From the NCBI GenBank assembly GCA_964347025.1, contig CAYFWU010000005.1, positions 1 through 54,662 of the forward strand: DNA of 54,662 bases, written 5' to 3'. The position numbers and the translations under genes are program-made. Positions within the stretch are counted from its first letter, which is position 1. Each line of letters begins with the position of its first letter. The DNA comes from CS3-C152 sp964347025 (GTDB lineage: Archaea; Aenigmatarchaeota; Aenigmatarchaeia; QMZP01; QMZT01). Positions 22,885 through 33,600 of this stretch are shown here, one piece after another. The notes under the pieces were generated by a model. It searched no databases, was not told the origin of the DNA, and saw only the letters and a list, made by a program, of their open reading frames with translations.

Positions 22885-24051
22885 ATGTTCAATCCTTTCA
22901 AAAGGAAACGGACAAATGTTTCTTCCAGTTTGATACTTGTTTTGATAGTTGGTGCATTTGTCGGTTTTTACGGTGGAATCATATTGATGGGGAACTTCCA
23001 GGAGATCCAGCCTCCGGTGTTCGCGGTTTCTGACGGAGAGAATATAACATATTTTGAACTGTATGATGGAGAGAAAGCGATAGTGGACTTCCTCACAGGA
23101 GAGAATATTACCATTGGTAATATAGACGGGACCAACCTCTTTATTGAATCGTTAGGGAAAGAGGTGGCGGCAATAACAAAGAATGATATGAGTGACGAAG
23201 AAGTGGAGAACCTCGTAGGGGAAGCCAAAAAGAGAAGGGGAAGGAGAGGCCGAGAACCAACGTGCACTGACAGTGATCGTGGCAAGGATTACGGCAGAAC
23301 AGGAACCGTGATAGCGAATAACAGAAGAGAAAGGACGGATTACTGTCGTCCTAATGGAAAATTGAGAGAATTTTATTGCAGAGGTAAGTATATGGCCTCG
23401 GTAGTTTACGATTGCAGTAAAGAGGGTAAAGTTTGTGTAAGCGGGGCCTGTAAAAAAATTGCCCCGTCTGATAACTGTAAATCCCCCAGCAAAAAGGAAG
23501 TGTATATAGCCTGGTTTAAAGATAATGGCGTGACTGTTTATGGTGATGGGTTAGGAAGTGTGTCTGACGGAGATGTTTGTAGAATCTATCACATGTTTAT
23601 GATTCTGGAGAAAAAGGCAAGAACTCGCATCAAACCAAATAGAATAGAATTTTCACACAGATACGGCAACTCGTATTCAGAGAGTAGCGGTGGTGCGAAT
23701 AGTGAATTAGGTTTCCGTTTGTTTGGCGGCAGAATATACGAGGATGGTGTAGTCCATGAGTTCGGACATTTTGTAAGTTACAGGATGTTCAATAATGGAT
23801 ATGCTAAACCGCCTCCTGGATGGACATTCACGAGCGAATCAACAGATCCGAAAGATTTTATCAGCGGTTACAATGATGCATGGACTGAAGATTTTGCAGA
23901 GGTGTTCAGATTCTACCTACTTCACGGACCAGAGTTCAGGAACAGGGTTAAAAACAGAAGTGGGAGTGTCTTAGAGAAAAAATACAATTATATGAAAGAT
24001 AGGGTATTCAGGGGTATTGAATTTTCTTGTTCTAAAATTCAAAACTGCTAA
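22885..24051 (+). CDS. Membrane-anchored gluzincin-type zinc metallopeptidase
   Basis: 388 aa. A basic N-terminus and helix ~13-35 (SSLILVLIVGAFVGFYGG) anchor it with the bulk outside. A Cys-rich middle (~128-200) is followed by the catalytic domain: HEFGH at ~291-295 supplies two His ligands and the general-base Glu, and TEDFAEVF at ~335-342 supplies a Glu ligand about 44 residues later, the gluzincin arrangement. A cysteine pair closes the C-terminus (SCSKIQNC). It probably cleaves surface proteins. Its codon composition is more AT-rich than aIF2-gamma next to it. Confidence 0.75.
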   Translation: MFNPFKRKRTNVSSSLILVLIVGAFVGFYGGIILMGNFQEIQPPVFAVSDGENITYFELYDGEKAIVDFLTGENITIGNIDGTNLFIESLGKEVAAITKNDMSDEEVENLVGEAKKRRGRRGREPTCTDSDRGKDYGRTGTVIANNRRERTDYCRPNGKLREFYCRGKYMASVVYDCSKEGKVCVSGACKKIAPSDNCKSPSKKEVYIAWFKDNGVTVYGDGLGSVSDGDVCRIYHMFMILEKKARTRIKPNRIEFSHRYGNSYSESSGGANSELGFRLFGGRIYEDGVVHEFGHFVSYRMFNNGYAKPPPGWTFTSESTDPKDFISGYNDAWTEDFAEVFRFYLLHGPEFRNRVKNRSGSVLEKKYNYMKDRVFRGIEFSCSKIQNC

Positions 24052-24063
24052 GTTTAAATCGGA

Positions 24064-24156
24064 TCAAAAATACGGAGGAAAAAGCATGAGGAGAAAGATC
24101 AGGATAAACATTGCCAGAATAATTGCCACCCCGACAAGATACATTAATGAACTCAT
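24064..24156 (-). CDS. Possible 30-aa single-span membrane peptide
   Basis: The frame reads MSSLMYLVGVAIILAMFILI and continues hydrophobic to FPPYF. Single-helix peptides of this kind are common in archaea. No well-placed TATA box or Shine-Dalgarno site was seen, and the opposite strand holds a competing 24-codon basic ORF with a GGAGG site, so support is weak. Confidence 0.3.
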   Translation of the reverse strand: MSSLMYLVGVAIILAMFILIFLLMLFPPYF

Positions 24157-24236
24157 TTGATCTCTATTTAATAATTCCGATAGAGGGGTTTAAATCCTTT
24201 TCTAAACTTAAAAATTATTAAATTACTATTCTATTC

Positions 24237-26216
24237 ATGATCACGCAAATCAGGCTGAAGAACTGGAAATCTCACCTGGATTCCGAGCTCACTTTTTCTA
24301 ACGGAGTCAACGCATTGATAGGGATCATGGGTTCAGGAAAGACGAGCGTTATGCAGGCGATTGCATTCGCTCTCTTCGGGACGTTCTCAGGCGTTAGTTC
24401 CAGGAGACTCGCCCTGGACGATCTGATAATGAAGAAGCCGAACGAAAAGAATGAGGCCTCAGTAGAACTCGAATTCGTTCTTGACGGAAGGAAGTATGCA
24501 GTTAAAAGAACGGTGGAGAAGGGAAAGGGAACGACATCAGCTGAAATCCGGGAGGACGGGAAGCTTCTTGAGGTGAATCCTCAGGGCGTGACTAGGGAGG
24601 TTGCCAGAATCCTCCAGATGGATTACGATCTCTTCCAGAGGGCAGTCTACTCCGAACAGAATGCCCTTGACTATTTCCTTCAGATCCCGAAAGGGAAAAG
24701 AATGCAACAAATCGATAGCATGCTAAAGCTCGATCGCTACGAGAAGGCGAGGGAATCTGGAGTTTCCATTCGGAACAAGGTTTTCGAGAGGAGGAAGGAG
24801 AAGCTCCGAACGATCGAGGATATGAAAGAGCGAAGGTTCGAGGAGAGGATGAAAACGCTCGGGAAGGAGATCGAAAGCAAAGAGAGGGAAAAAGAAAGGA
24901 TAGAGAAGGATCATGTGAAGTTCAGGGAAAGGATAGGTTCCATGGAAAAGGACTTCGAGAGGAAGGAGAGCAAGGTTAACGAGATACGGGAAAAAATAGC
25001 GGACCTCAACGGAAGGATAAGTTCACTTCAGAAGGAGAACAAAGAGGTAAAGGAAATGGTCGAGGAGAAGGAGAAGTTAAAAAGGAAAATCAGGGAGCTA
25101 AAAAAATCCCTTGGAGAGAAGCCAGAGGATCTGCTCAAAGAGAGGGAGGAGTCTATCGAAGGCGTTAAGAAGGAATTTTATTCTCTTGAGACCCTAAGGT
25201 CTGAAGTGACGAAGGGGCTTGAAGAGCTCAGGGAAGCAGGGAAGAAGTGTCCTGTGTGCGAATCACCCATAACAAAGGAAAAGAAGGTCGATCTGATGGA
25301 CCACAAAACAAAACACATTGTAGAGATCGGGAGGAAAATGGAAACTTTATCGAAGGGCATTTCGAAAAAGGAAAACGAACTGACCGAAATACGTGAAAAG
25401 ATCGAATTGTTCAGGGAGATGAGGAGCGAAACGAGGGGTATGGAAGAGGATAGTAAGAAGATCGGGAGGAACGAAAGGGAGATAAAACTCGCCAGAAAGG
25501 AGGTTGGAGAATTCGTGAAGAAAATAAGGAAGAGAGAAGCAGAGGAGAAGGGATTGAGGAAGGATCTCCAAGAGGTCGTGGCAAAGGAGAGGGAGCTGAG
25601 AACCAAACTGGAATCCATAGGAGAGATAATACAGGATAAGAAGGACATGCTTGAAGAGATTGAGAAGGAGAGAAGCGTATTCCTCAAATACATGGAGGAA
25701 ACGAAAAACTATGAGAAAATAATAGAGTCCATGGACAGTTTTATTGGCATACTCAAGGTCACGCAGGATCAGCTTAGGGACGAGTTCCTGAAGACCGTGA
25801 ATAACATAATGAACCATGTATGGGGTGAACTCTATCCCTACGGAGACTTCTCGGAGATACGAATGCTTGTGGAGAAGGATTATGTTTTACAATTAAAGGG
25901 GACAAGGGGATGGGTTAATGTTGATGTCGTTTCGGGAGGCGAGCGATCGCTAGCGTGCCTAGCCCTGAGGATCGCTTTTTCGTTGGCGTTCACCCCGAAC
26001 ATTCGTTGGCTGATCCTTGATGAACCTACGCATAACCTGGACACGAATGCAATCGAACATTTCGGAGGGGTTCTGCGCGACAGGATGGAGAATATAATAG
26101 ATCAGGTCTTCCTGATCACACATGAGGAGCACCTGTCGGACTACGTGACAGGATCGATTTACAAGCTCGAGAGGAACAAGGAGATGGACGGGGTCACGAA
26201 GATAGCGGCAAGTTGA
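24237..26216 (+). CDS. rad50: Rad50-type DNA repair ATPase
   Basis: 659-aa SMC/Rad50 family ATPase for DNA-end tethering. Walker A GIMGSGKT lies at 29-36, long Lys/Glu-rich coiled coils span ~165-330 and ~350-510, and the zinc hook is KKCPVCESPITKEKK at ~335-350. The ABC signature VSGGERSLACLALRIAF is at ~564 and Walker B WLILDEPTHNLD at ~591. Coiled coils are shorter than in the usual ~850-900-aa protein. No mre11, herA or nurA gene adjoins it, contrary to the common archaeal operon. An AT box lies before the ATG. Confidence 0.92.
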   Translation: MITQIRLKNWKSHLDSELTFSNGVNALIGIMGSGKTSVMQAIAFALFGTFSGVSSRRLALDDLIMKKPNEKNEASVELEFVLDGRKYAVKRTVEKGKGTTSAEIREDGKLLEVNPQGVTREVARILQMDYDLFQRAVYSEQNALDYFLQIPKGKRMQQIDSMLKLDRYEKARESGVSIRNKVFERRKEKLRTIEDMKERRFEERMKTLGKEIESKEREKERIEKDHVKFRERIGSMEKDFERKESKVNEIREKIADLNGRISSLQKENKEVKEMVEEKEKLKRKIRELKKSLGEKPEDLLKEREESIEGVKKEFYSLETLRSEVTKGLEELREAGKKCPVCESPITKEKKVDLMDHKTKHIVEIGRKMETLSKGISKKENELTEIREKIELFREMRSETRGMEEDSKKIGRNEREIKLARKEVGEFVKKIRKREAEEKGLRKDLQEVVAKERELRTKLESIGEIIQDKKDMLEEIEKERSVFLKYMEETKNYEKIIESMDSFIGILKVTQDQLRDEFLKTVNNIMNHVWGELYPYGDFSEIRMLVEKDYVLQLKGTRGWVNVDVVSGGERSLACLALRIAFSLAFTPNIRWLILDEPTHNLDTNAIEHFGGVLRDRMENIIDQVFLITHEEHLSDYVTGSIYKLERNKEMDGVTKIAAS

Positions 26217-26246
26217 ATTATTAAGAGGTTGTTACTAAATTTAATT

Positions 26247-29200
26247 ATGAGGGAAATTCTATCGGTATTTTTTTTAACATTGATTTTCCTCCCTGTCTCT
26301 ATATCTGCCCAGGCCTTGATAGCAGATCACAATTCTGCACAGGATTTCGATGACATACCTCAGTACTGGATTGACAAGGCAAAGGAGGATCTGAGGATTT
26401 CATACGGTCACACTTCCCACGGAAGCCAGATAACCTCGGGAATGCAGATGCTTGCGGGGGTGGAAACAAAATACGGTTTACAGATCTGCGATGGCTATTC
26501 CACAAGCACGATATATGCAGCCTGCGATGACTACAGCTCTTCCCTCCCGTCAGAAACGTTATCCTTCTGGGATAGAAAAATGAGCGGTGCGAGTGATCTC
26601 GGGAACCCTGACCGAACTACATGGGCGACCGCGACAAGGAACCATCTGGATGGTGTTGGAAGCGACAGAAACGTCATAATATGGTCATGGTGCGGCCAGC
26701 ATGCAACAACTGAAAGCAACATAAATACATATCTCAATCTTATGGATCAGCTTGAGCAGGATTATCCTGATGTCACCTTTGTTTACATGACAGGACACCT
26801 GAACAGTGGCAGCGGTCCTCCTGACGGAACAACCTACCTCAGAAACAAACAGATAAGAGATTACGTGACAGCGAATGACAAGATTCTCTTTGACTTCGCC
26901 GACATCGAGAGCTGGGACCCGGACGGGAACGACCACAGGGACGATGATGATGCATGCAACTGGTGTTCTGAATGGTGTGACACGCACACCTGCCCGTCAT
27001 GCACGTACTGTGCGCATTCGCACTGCTTTAACTGCTACAACAAGGGGAAAGCATTCTGGTGGCTGCTTGCGAGACTGGCAGGATGGGACGGAGGTACAAC
27101 CCAGCCCTGTACGGGTGAATGCAAAGAATATCCGTGTAACACGTACGATGACTGCACGACGGCATCAGGTGATTGTTCTTCCGGATATTGCTGTTCGGGG
27201 TCATGCACGACTCCTACAACACCCGGAGTTTATTATGTTGATGGAACAAACGGGAATGACGGCAATGCGGGGACATCCACTTCTCAGGCGTGGAGGACAA
27301 TAGGGAAAGCGAATACAGAGCTGTATCCAGGCGACACGGTTTACATACGTGCAGGAACGTACACGGAAACAATCAGACCGAGCAGGTCTGGGAATTCTGG
27401 AAATTATATTAATTATACAAATTATAACAATGAAGAAGTAATCATTACTGGTGTTAGCACGGGTGTTGATCTTGAAAACATAAACTACATTGTTATTGAT
27501 GGAATAAGAATCGAGGATACTACTTATTGGATAAACCTAGAAGGATCACACCATAATGTTATAAAAAATTCTTATCTTTATGGCTTTAGTGCTTGGATGG
27601 GAATATGGATGAAGGATTCAGATCATCACAAGATATTTAATAACACACTTATAGCTCCCTGTACTGGCTCTGAAGAAGCTGCTGATATGATTTATTGCCG
27701 AGGAAACTGCGAATATAATGTGGTTGAAGATAACTATCTTGAATATGGTACACATATAACTATCAGTTTCATGGGTACGGAAGGGATATCGAACTATAAT
27801 GTGATCAGGAACAACAGAATCTGGAATCCTTGGCATACCCTTATTTCTGTTTGGGATCGTGCAGATAATACTCTTATAGAAGGTAATATTCTGCTTGATG
27901 GCGGAGAGGATTATATAAATAATGACTGCGGACAACCAGGAGACAAAGATAAAGGCAGAAAATATCATGCGGGCATCCAGGTTGGTTCTCATAATTGCAT
28001 TATCAGGAATAATGTCATGATAAACAACGGCTGGATGGAAATAAACTCGTATCCTTCAAGTAGCGATGTGCCAGGTGCAGTATCAGAAGCAATAGATAAT
28101 CGTATATACCACAACACTTTCCATAAAAATCATTATGGCCCTGCCAGTGAAGGCATATCTAGTCACCCGATTGATGGAAACGTCTTTAAGAACAATATTT
28201 TTTATGAGCAAGTTGACTATGAGATTGCCATGAGTGTTCCTAATGGTGTTAATTATTTCATTAACAACAATATACTAGGAGCTGATTACTATTCATCTAA
28301 TGCTGTTTGGTCTGATAATATAGCAGAAGACCCTCTCTTTGTCAATGAAAATGCGGTTAGTCATACTGACAACAAAAATTTTGACCCGCAATATGTTCAC
28401 CTACAGTCAAATTCTCCAATGATTGATGCAGGGGCATTCCTGACCAAAACAACCAATTCAGGAAGCAACAGCAACACGTTAGTGGTTGAAGATGCCAGTT
28501 ATTTTTACGATGGATGGGGTATTGAAGGTGAAGTGGGGGATTTGATTCAATTGCAATATTCAACTCGAAGTGCTAGAATAATTAATGTTGATTACGATAC
28601 TAACACAATAACTGTAGACAAAAGCCTGACATGGGGTGTTGGTCAAGGACTTGCTTTAGCTTATGAAGGGAGCTCTCCTGACATAGGGGCGTATGAACAC
28701 GAGGAGCCTGAAAACGCTTATTACGTTGACGCTACAAATGGGGATGATTCAAACGCCGGGACTTCTTCGAGCCAAGCCTGGAGAACAATAGGGAAAGCGA
28801 ATACAGAGCTGTATCCAGGCGACACGGTTTACATACGTGCAGGGACCTATGATGAGACAATTTCCCCTTCCATGTCAGGAACAGCCGGGAATCCGATCAC
28901 GTACAGGAACTACCCAGGCGAAACCCCTGTCATTGACCGATCGAGAATACTCACAGGCTGGACGCAGTACAGCGGTTCTGTTTACTGGGCAAGCTATTCC
29001 AATTCCAATTCGATCGGGATGTGGGAAGACACTTTCGAGGAATCAGGATATTATTGCGATTACTGGGTTCAGGATTCCATTTCGGCCGTGAGCGGTCCGG
29101 GTAAGTATTACAGGGACACCAACAACATGAGGATGTACGTTTGGACTAGTGATGGAAGCGATCCTGACAATCACGTGATGAGGACTTCTGTTGGAAGGGG

Positions 29201-30596
29201 AGGTTCATGGGACGACAAAGATTACATCGTTGTTGACGGGATCCATATTAAGTGGGTTCACCGCGGTTTTAACCTCAATAACGTTGATTACTCCATTTTC
29301 AATAACCTAGACATAGAATACGTTCTGGCGATGGGTTTTTTGCTTGGTAATTCCAATTACAACCAGATCGCTAACAACACAATCTTTCACGTGGGTTCAT
29401 GGTACAGGGATGAGGGTGACGGGATACACCTGGGTTCCCGCTGTCATCATAACCTTATAGAAGGCAATGATGTTTCTGTCACTGCTCATAACCCTATAAC
29501 TACTTACGGTTCTAAGACTACGACGGGCGTTGGTCCTCATCATAACATAATACAAAACAATGTAGTTCATGATTCCGGGAGTTCAGGGCTTAACCCCAAT
29601 GTTGACCCTTACCAAGAGGTATGGAGGAGGAATACAGCTTATCATAATACGGGTGCAGGCTTGCAGACAGATTCAAACAACAACATAATTTACAACAATG
29701 TTTTTTATGACAATGGATGCGGTGGTATAAACGTTTATACTGTAAGCGGTAGACCTTCCGGTAATAATAAATTTTTCAATAATGTTGTCTTTGACAACGG
29801 TGGCTGGTGTGATCATTCAACGGCAGGAGTTGAAATTGTTGAATATTCCGGTGGTGGGCCTGCCGAATACAATATTTTCAAAAATAACATTATACATGAC
29901 AATGATGGTGACTACGATGTATGGCTTAATGTGGATAACTGGAATTCGAAGAACAATATTTTCATTCACAGCAATATTTATGACCCTTCGGGCACCGGCA
30001 TTCGAGCAAGTGGCACCAGTACGTATCCCCTCTCCTGGTGGGAAGGTAATCACCCCTCGATCTTCAGCAACAACATTGATGAAAACCCGCTCTTTGTTAA
30101 CGAAAACGGAGCCGACTTCGGACTCCAGTCAGGCTCCCCATGCATAAACACAGGCGACTGGCTTGCATATACGACATCGGCAGATTCAGGCACACAGATC
30201 CCTGTGGAGGATGCAAGTTATTTCACAGACGGGTATGGAATTACGGAAGGAGATCTTATCCAGCTTGAAGGCTCTACCCAAACCGCTAGGATAACTGGTG
30301 TTGATTACAGTAGCAATGTTCTGACCGTTGACACGGATTTAAGCTGGTCCGCAGGGGAGGGGGTTGGTTTTGTTTATTCAGGGAGCGCCCCTGACATAGG
30401 GGCCTACGAATATGGGAGCGGTGAGGAGGTTCCGGGTGACATCGACGGGAACGGGAAGGTGGAACTGGAGGATTTAGTCAAGCTTGCTCAGGACTTCGGG
30501 AAGACTTCCGGATTTACTTGGCCAAGGGCAGACACCAACCAAGACGGAGAAATAGATATATACGATCTGGTTTTTGTTGCAAGTAGATTTACTTAA
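26247..30596 (+). CDS. Secreted SGNH-like / double beta-helix protein with C-terminal dockerin
   Basis: 1449 aa. A signal peptide (1-22, ending SISAQ) is followed by an SGNH-hydrolase-like region (~23-285: ISYGHTSHGSQITSGM, IWSWCGQ, VYMTGHL, a Cys/His-rich end) and a Cys-rich spacer. Two right-handed parallel beta-helix modules follow (from ~329 and ~825), each opening YYVD-TNG-D and a GDTVYIRAGTY block and closing PDIGAYE. The dockerin lies at ~1396-1449 with two intact calcium loops, DIDGNGKVELED and DTNQDGEIDIYD, and ends VASRFT. The modules suit polysaccharide binding or cleavage. The ATG at 26247 is chosen because it opens the signal peptide; a longer TTG reading adds six residues. First gene of the cohesin/dockerin cluster. 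Confidence 0.85.
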   Translation: MREILSVFFLTLIFLPVSISAQALIADHNSAQDFDDIPQYWIDKAKEDLRISYGHTSHGSQITSGMQMLAGVETKYGLQICDGYSTSTIYAACDDYSSSLPSETLSFWDRKMSGASDLGNPDRTTWATATRNHLDGVGSDRNVIIWSWCGQHATTESNINTYLNLMDQLEQDYPDVTFVYMTGHLNSGSGPPDGTTYLRNKQIRDYVTANDKILFDFADIESWDPDGNDHRDDDDACNWCSEWCDTHTCPSCTYCAHSHCFNCYNKGKAFWWLLARLAGWDGGTTQPCTGECKEYPCNTYDDCTTASGDCSSGYCCSGSCTTPTTPGVYYVDGTNGNDGNAGTSTSQAWRTIGKANTELYPGDTVYIRAGTYTETIRPSRSGNSGNYINYTNYNNEEVIITGVSTGVDLENINYIVIDGIRIEDTTYWINLEGSHHNVIKNSYLYGFSAWMGIWMKDSDHHKIFNNTLIAPCTGSEEAADMIYCRGNCEYNVVEDNYLEYGTHITISFMGTEGISNYNVIRNNRIWNPWHTLISVWDRADNTLIEGNILLDGGEDYINNDCGQPGDKDKGRKYHAGIQVGSHNCIIRNNVMINNGWMEINSYPSSSDVPGAVSEAIDNRIYHNTFHKNHYGPASEGISSHPIDGNVFKNNIFYEQVDYEIAMSVPNGVNYFINNNILGADYYSSNAVWSDNIAEDPLFVNENAVSHTDNKNFDPQYVHLQSNSPMIDAGAFLTKTTNSGSNSNTLVVEDASYFYDGWGIEGEVGDLIQLQYSTRSARIINVDYDTNTITVDKSLTWGVGQGLALAYEGSSPDIGAYEHEEPENAYYVDATNGDDSNAGTSSSQAWRTIGKANTELYPGDTVYIRAGTYDETISPSMSGTAGNPITYRNYPGETPVIDRSRILTGWTQYSGSVYWASYSNSNSIGMWEDTFEESGYYCDYWVQDSISAVSGPGKYYRDTNNMRMYVWTSDGSDPDNHVMRTSVGRGGSWDDKDYIVVDGIHIKWVHRGFNLNNVDYSIFNNLDIEYVLAMGFLLGNSNYNQIANNTIFHVGSWYRDEGDGIHLGSRCHHNLIEGNDVSVTAHNPITTYGSKTTTGVGPHHNIIQNNVVHDSGSSGLNPNVDPYQEVWRRNTAYHNTGAGLQTDSNNNIIYNNVFYDNGCGGINVYTVSGRPSGNNKFFNNVVFDNGGWCDHSTAGVEIVEYSGGGPAEYNIFKNNIIHDNDGDYDVWLNVDNWNSKNNIFIHSNIYDPSGTGIRASGTSTYPLSWWEGNHPSIFSNNIDENPLFVNENGADFGLQSGSPCINTGDWLAYTTSADSGTQIPVEDASYFTDGYGITEGDLIQLEGSTQTARITGVDYSSNVLTVDTDLSWSAGEGVGFVYSGSAPDIGAYEYGSGEEVPGDIDGNGKVELEDLVKLAQDFGKTSGFTWPRADTNQDGEIDIYDLVFVASRFT
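27297..27355 (+). repeat. 59-bp direct repeat, copy 1
   Basis: Identical to 28785-28843. It encodes the opening of the first beta-helix module (GKANTELYPGDTVYIRAG). The DNA-level identity amid diverged flanks suggests recent module duplication or gene conversion. Confidence 0.85.
28785..28843 (+). repeat. 59-bp direct repeat, copy 2
   Basis: Identical to 27297-27355, at the opening of the second beta-helix module of the same gene. Confidence 0.85.
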
Positions 30597-30619
30597 AGAA
30601 CCGAGAACAAGATTAAAGT

Positions 30620-33600
30620 ATGAGGGGGGTTTTGGTTGGGGTTGTTTTGTCTCTTTTCTTTATTCCTACCATTGTCTCCGCTACAGATTGGTATGTTCGA
30701 CCCGCGGGTGGAAGCTATGGGAATGAGAATGGCGTGGACTACAATAATGCCTGGGATGGTCTAGGTAACGTAGTGTGGGGAACAGGAGGGGTTGAGGCAG
30801 GTGATACGCTTTACATTTGCGGTTTACACCATAGAACTTTTAATGGATACTCTCTTTGGGAAATTATAGGTCCAATATCCTCTGGATCGCCTGGGAGTAT
30901 CATAACGATTCGAGGTGACTGCCCTGGTGGTCAAGGTATAATTTGGGGGTCTGGGGTATTGGCACATGAATCATGGGTTAATGAAGGAAGCAACACTTAT
31001 AGTATCACCATACCTTCAGGTATGTATTCAGGGTGGTTATTTGAGGATGTCACAGCTAATTCATGGACAGTATTGGACAAGGAGAACACTTTACAGGACT
31101 GCATGAACAACCCAGGTTCCTATTACTCAGCCAATTACCAGACCGGCACAAAGTTGTATGTTCACACTTCGGATAACACTATTCCGACCAATCGCATTAG
31201 TTTTCCAAGAGCAGGATATATGTTCAGCATGAACGGAACTCATCACATAAAATGGCAGAACCTAAAATTCTATTACCTCTACAGGACGTTTCTGGATTGG
31301 GGAAATAAGGATGTAGGAAGCTATCTAACGTGGGATAATGTTACGATGTGGTATGGAGAGGGCGGTATCATGGAATTCCGGGGTAATGACACCCATCATA
31401 TCGAAGTGCTTAATAGTGATATTGCATGGTCACAGAATGGTTTGGTTGCTGGACCTCAGACAGGTGGTCTTTCCACCGATTGTGCACATGATTACAATTT
31501 TACCGGGAATTACATACACGATATAGGCGTTCGAGTTACACACCCGGATGCACATTGCATTGGAATACAGGGTGGGTATAATAACCTAATCGAGAAAAAC
31601 ACATGCGTTAATTGCGGGACCGGACCACTGTTTTATGCGGATGGTGCTGTTCAAAGCATTAAAGATACAATTGTACGATGGAACCTCGTGAAGGATTGCC
31701 ACACGCTCGGAAGCGCGACAGGTTATGGAATTTCATTCCTGTGCGACGGGCCGAACACAGCTGATAAAAGCGGGAATCAAGTATATGGAAATATTGTAAC
31801 TAACTGTACGGATGCTTACAGGTATAAGTGGGAATACCAGACAGTCTTTTATAATAATATTGCACATAACTGTGACAAATCGTTCCGTATTTACCGGGGA
31901 CAATCTGATAGTGTAGCACCAAACATAAAGATAAGAAATCATATTTCTCTCAACCCAGCAACATATCATATAGAATTCTACTCCCAATTGGCAGAAGGGA
32001 ATTACGTAATTGATTCTGATTACAATATTTTTTACCCAATTTCTGGAAATCAATTCCAGTTTGTCGAAGTTCTTGATGTCACAACAACTGATTTCGCAGG
32101 ATGGCAATCCCTTTCAAAACCCGGCTGCACATTCGACCCGAATTCACTAACACAAGACCCGTTATTTGAAGACCTACAAAATGGGGATTTTCACCTACAA
32201 ACAAATTCACCTGCAATAGACAGAGGAACGAATGTTGGCCTCACAATCGACTTCGAAGGAAACTCCATTCCTTATGGGTCAGCCCCGGATATCGGGGCAT
32301 ATGAGTATCAGGGAACAGGGAATGTATGGTATGTGAGACCAGCAGGCGGGGGCTATGGGAGCGAGGACGGAAGTTCTTACACGAATGCTTGGGATGGTCT
32401 TGGGAATGTTGTCTGGGGTTCCGGAGGCATCCAGGCAGGGGATACGCTTTACATATGTGGCCTGCATCTACGAACGCGTTACGGAGGCTCTGCATGGGAG
32501 GTGTTTACTCCGGGTGTATCTGGCACAGGCGAGAATGCAAGGATAACAATAAGGGGAGATTGCCCCGGAGATGAAGGGATAATCTGGGGAGCCGGTATCA
32601 TGGCTCATGAACCCTGGGTTGATGAGGGAGGTGGTGTTTGGAGCATAACAGAGGTTCTGACCCCCAATGATATGTGGTATTTTGAAGACATAACAGAGGA
32701 TAACTGGACTGTGCTTAAGAAGACACAAACCCTTGCTGAGTGCAGGTCTACACCTGGTTCTTATTACAGTTTGGATTATAATGGCGGTTCGAGGTTCTAT
32801 TATCATCCGTCTGATGGTGCTGATCCCACTGGAAGAATTGCTGCTAATAGGCTGGGGTATAACCTAAAAGTTGATGATAGGCACTACATTACCTGGTTAA
32901 ACTTAAAGTTTTATTCAATATACAGATGGATTGACAATTATGGAAATCCTCCTTATCCTTTTTCAACGCATATCAGGTGGGAGAACTGCACGATGTGGTA
33001 TGGGGAACATTCTCACTTTCTTTTCAGAAACAACAACGCTTTCAATGAATTTATTAACTGCGATATAGCGTATGCAAGAAACGGGATAGGATTTGCTGAA
33101 TATCCAATTGGTTCAGGAAGCACGGGTGATGGCAGCGAACCTCACGATCATGTCATTAGAGGATGTACCTTCCATCATATCGGAATTCCATACGGAGACT
33201 CAGATTCCCATGCTGTTGCAGGGCAAGGAAGCCGGAACATATTGATTGAAAATAACGAAATGTACCTTGTGGGATCAGGGATCACTTTCTATTGCTACAA
33301 CGAGAATCAGGCCATCAGAAACATCACGGTAAGATATAACTGGATTCATGATACACATTCACTCTGGGGGGCAAACAGCAGGGGCATCGAGATGAACACG
33401 GGTCCTGCACAGGCACCGGGGACAAGCGCGGATGTTTACGGAAACATTGTCGGTCCAAACGTTTCCAGTGTCTGCTACAGGTATTTCTGGACAGAACTAG
33501 GAGAGTTTTATAACAATGTAGCATATGATTGCGGAACCTCATTTTATATTCATCACCATTTATCTCCTGTTAATGCCAGGATAAGGAATTCTATCTCAAT

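Noticed and set aside
24086..24160. 24-aa plus-strand peptide with a GGAGG site
   Set aside because: Basic and very short, with no family; it competes with the minus-strand membrane peptide and neither can be settled by reading.
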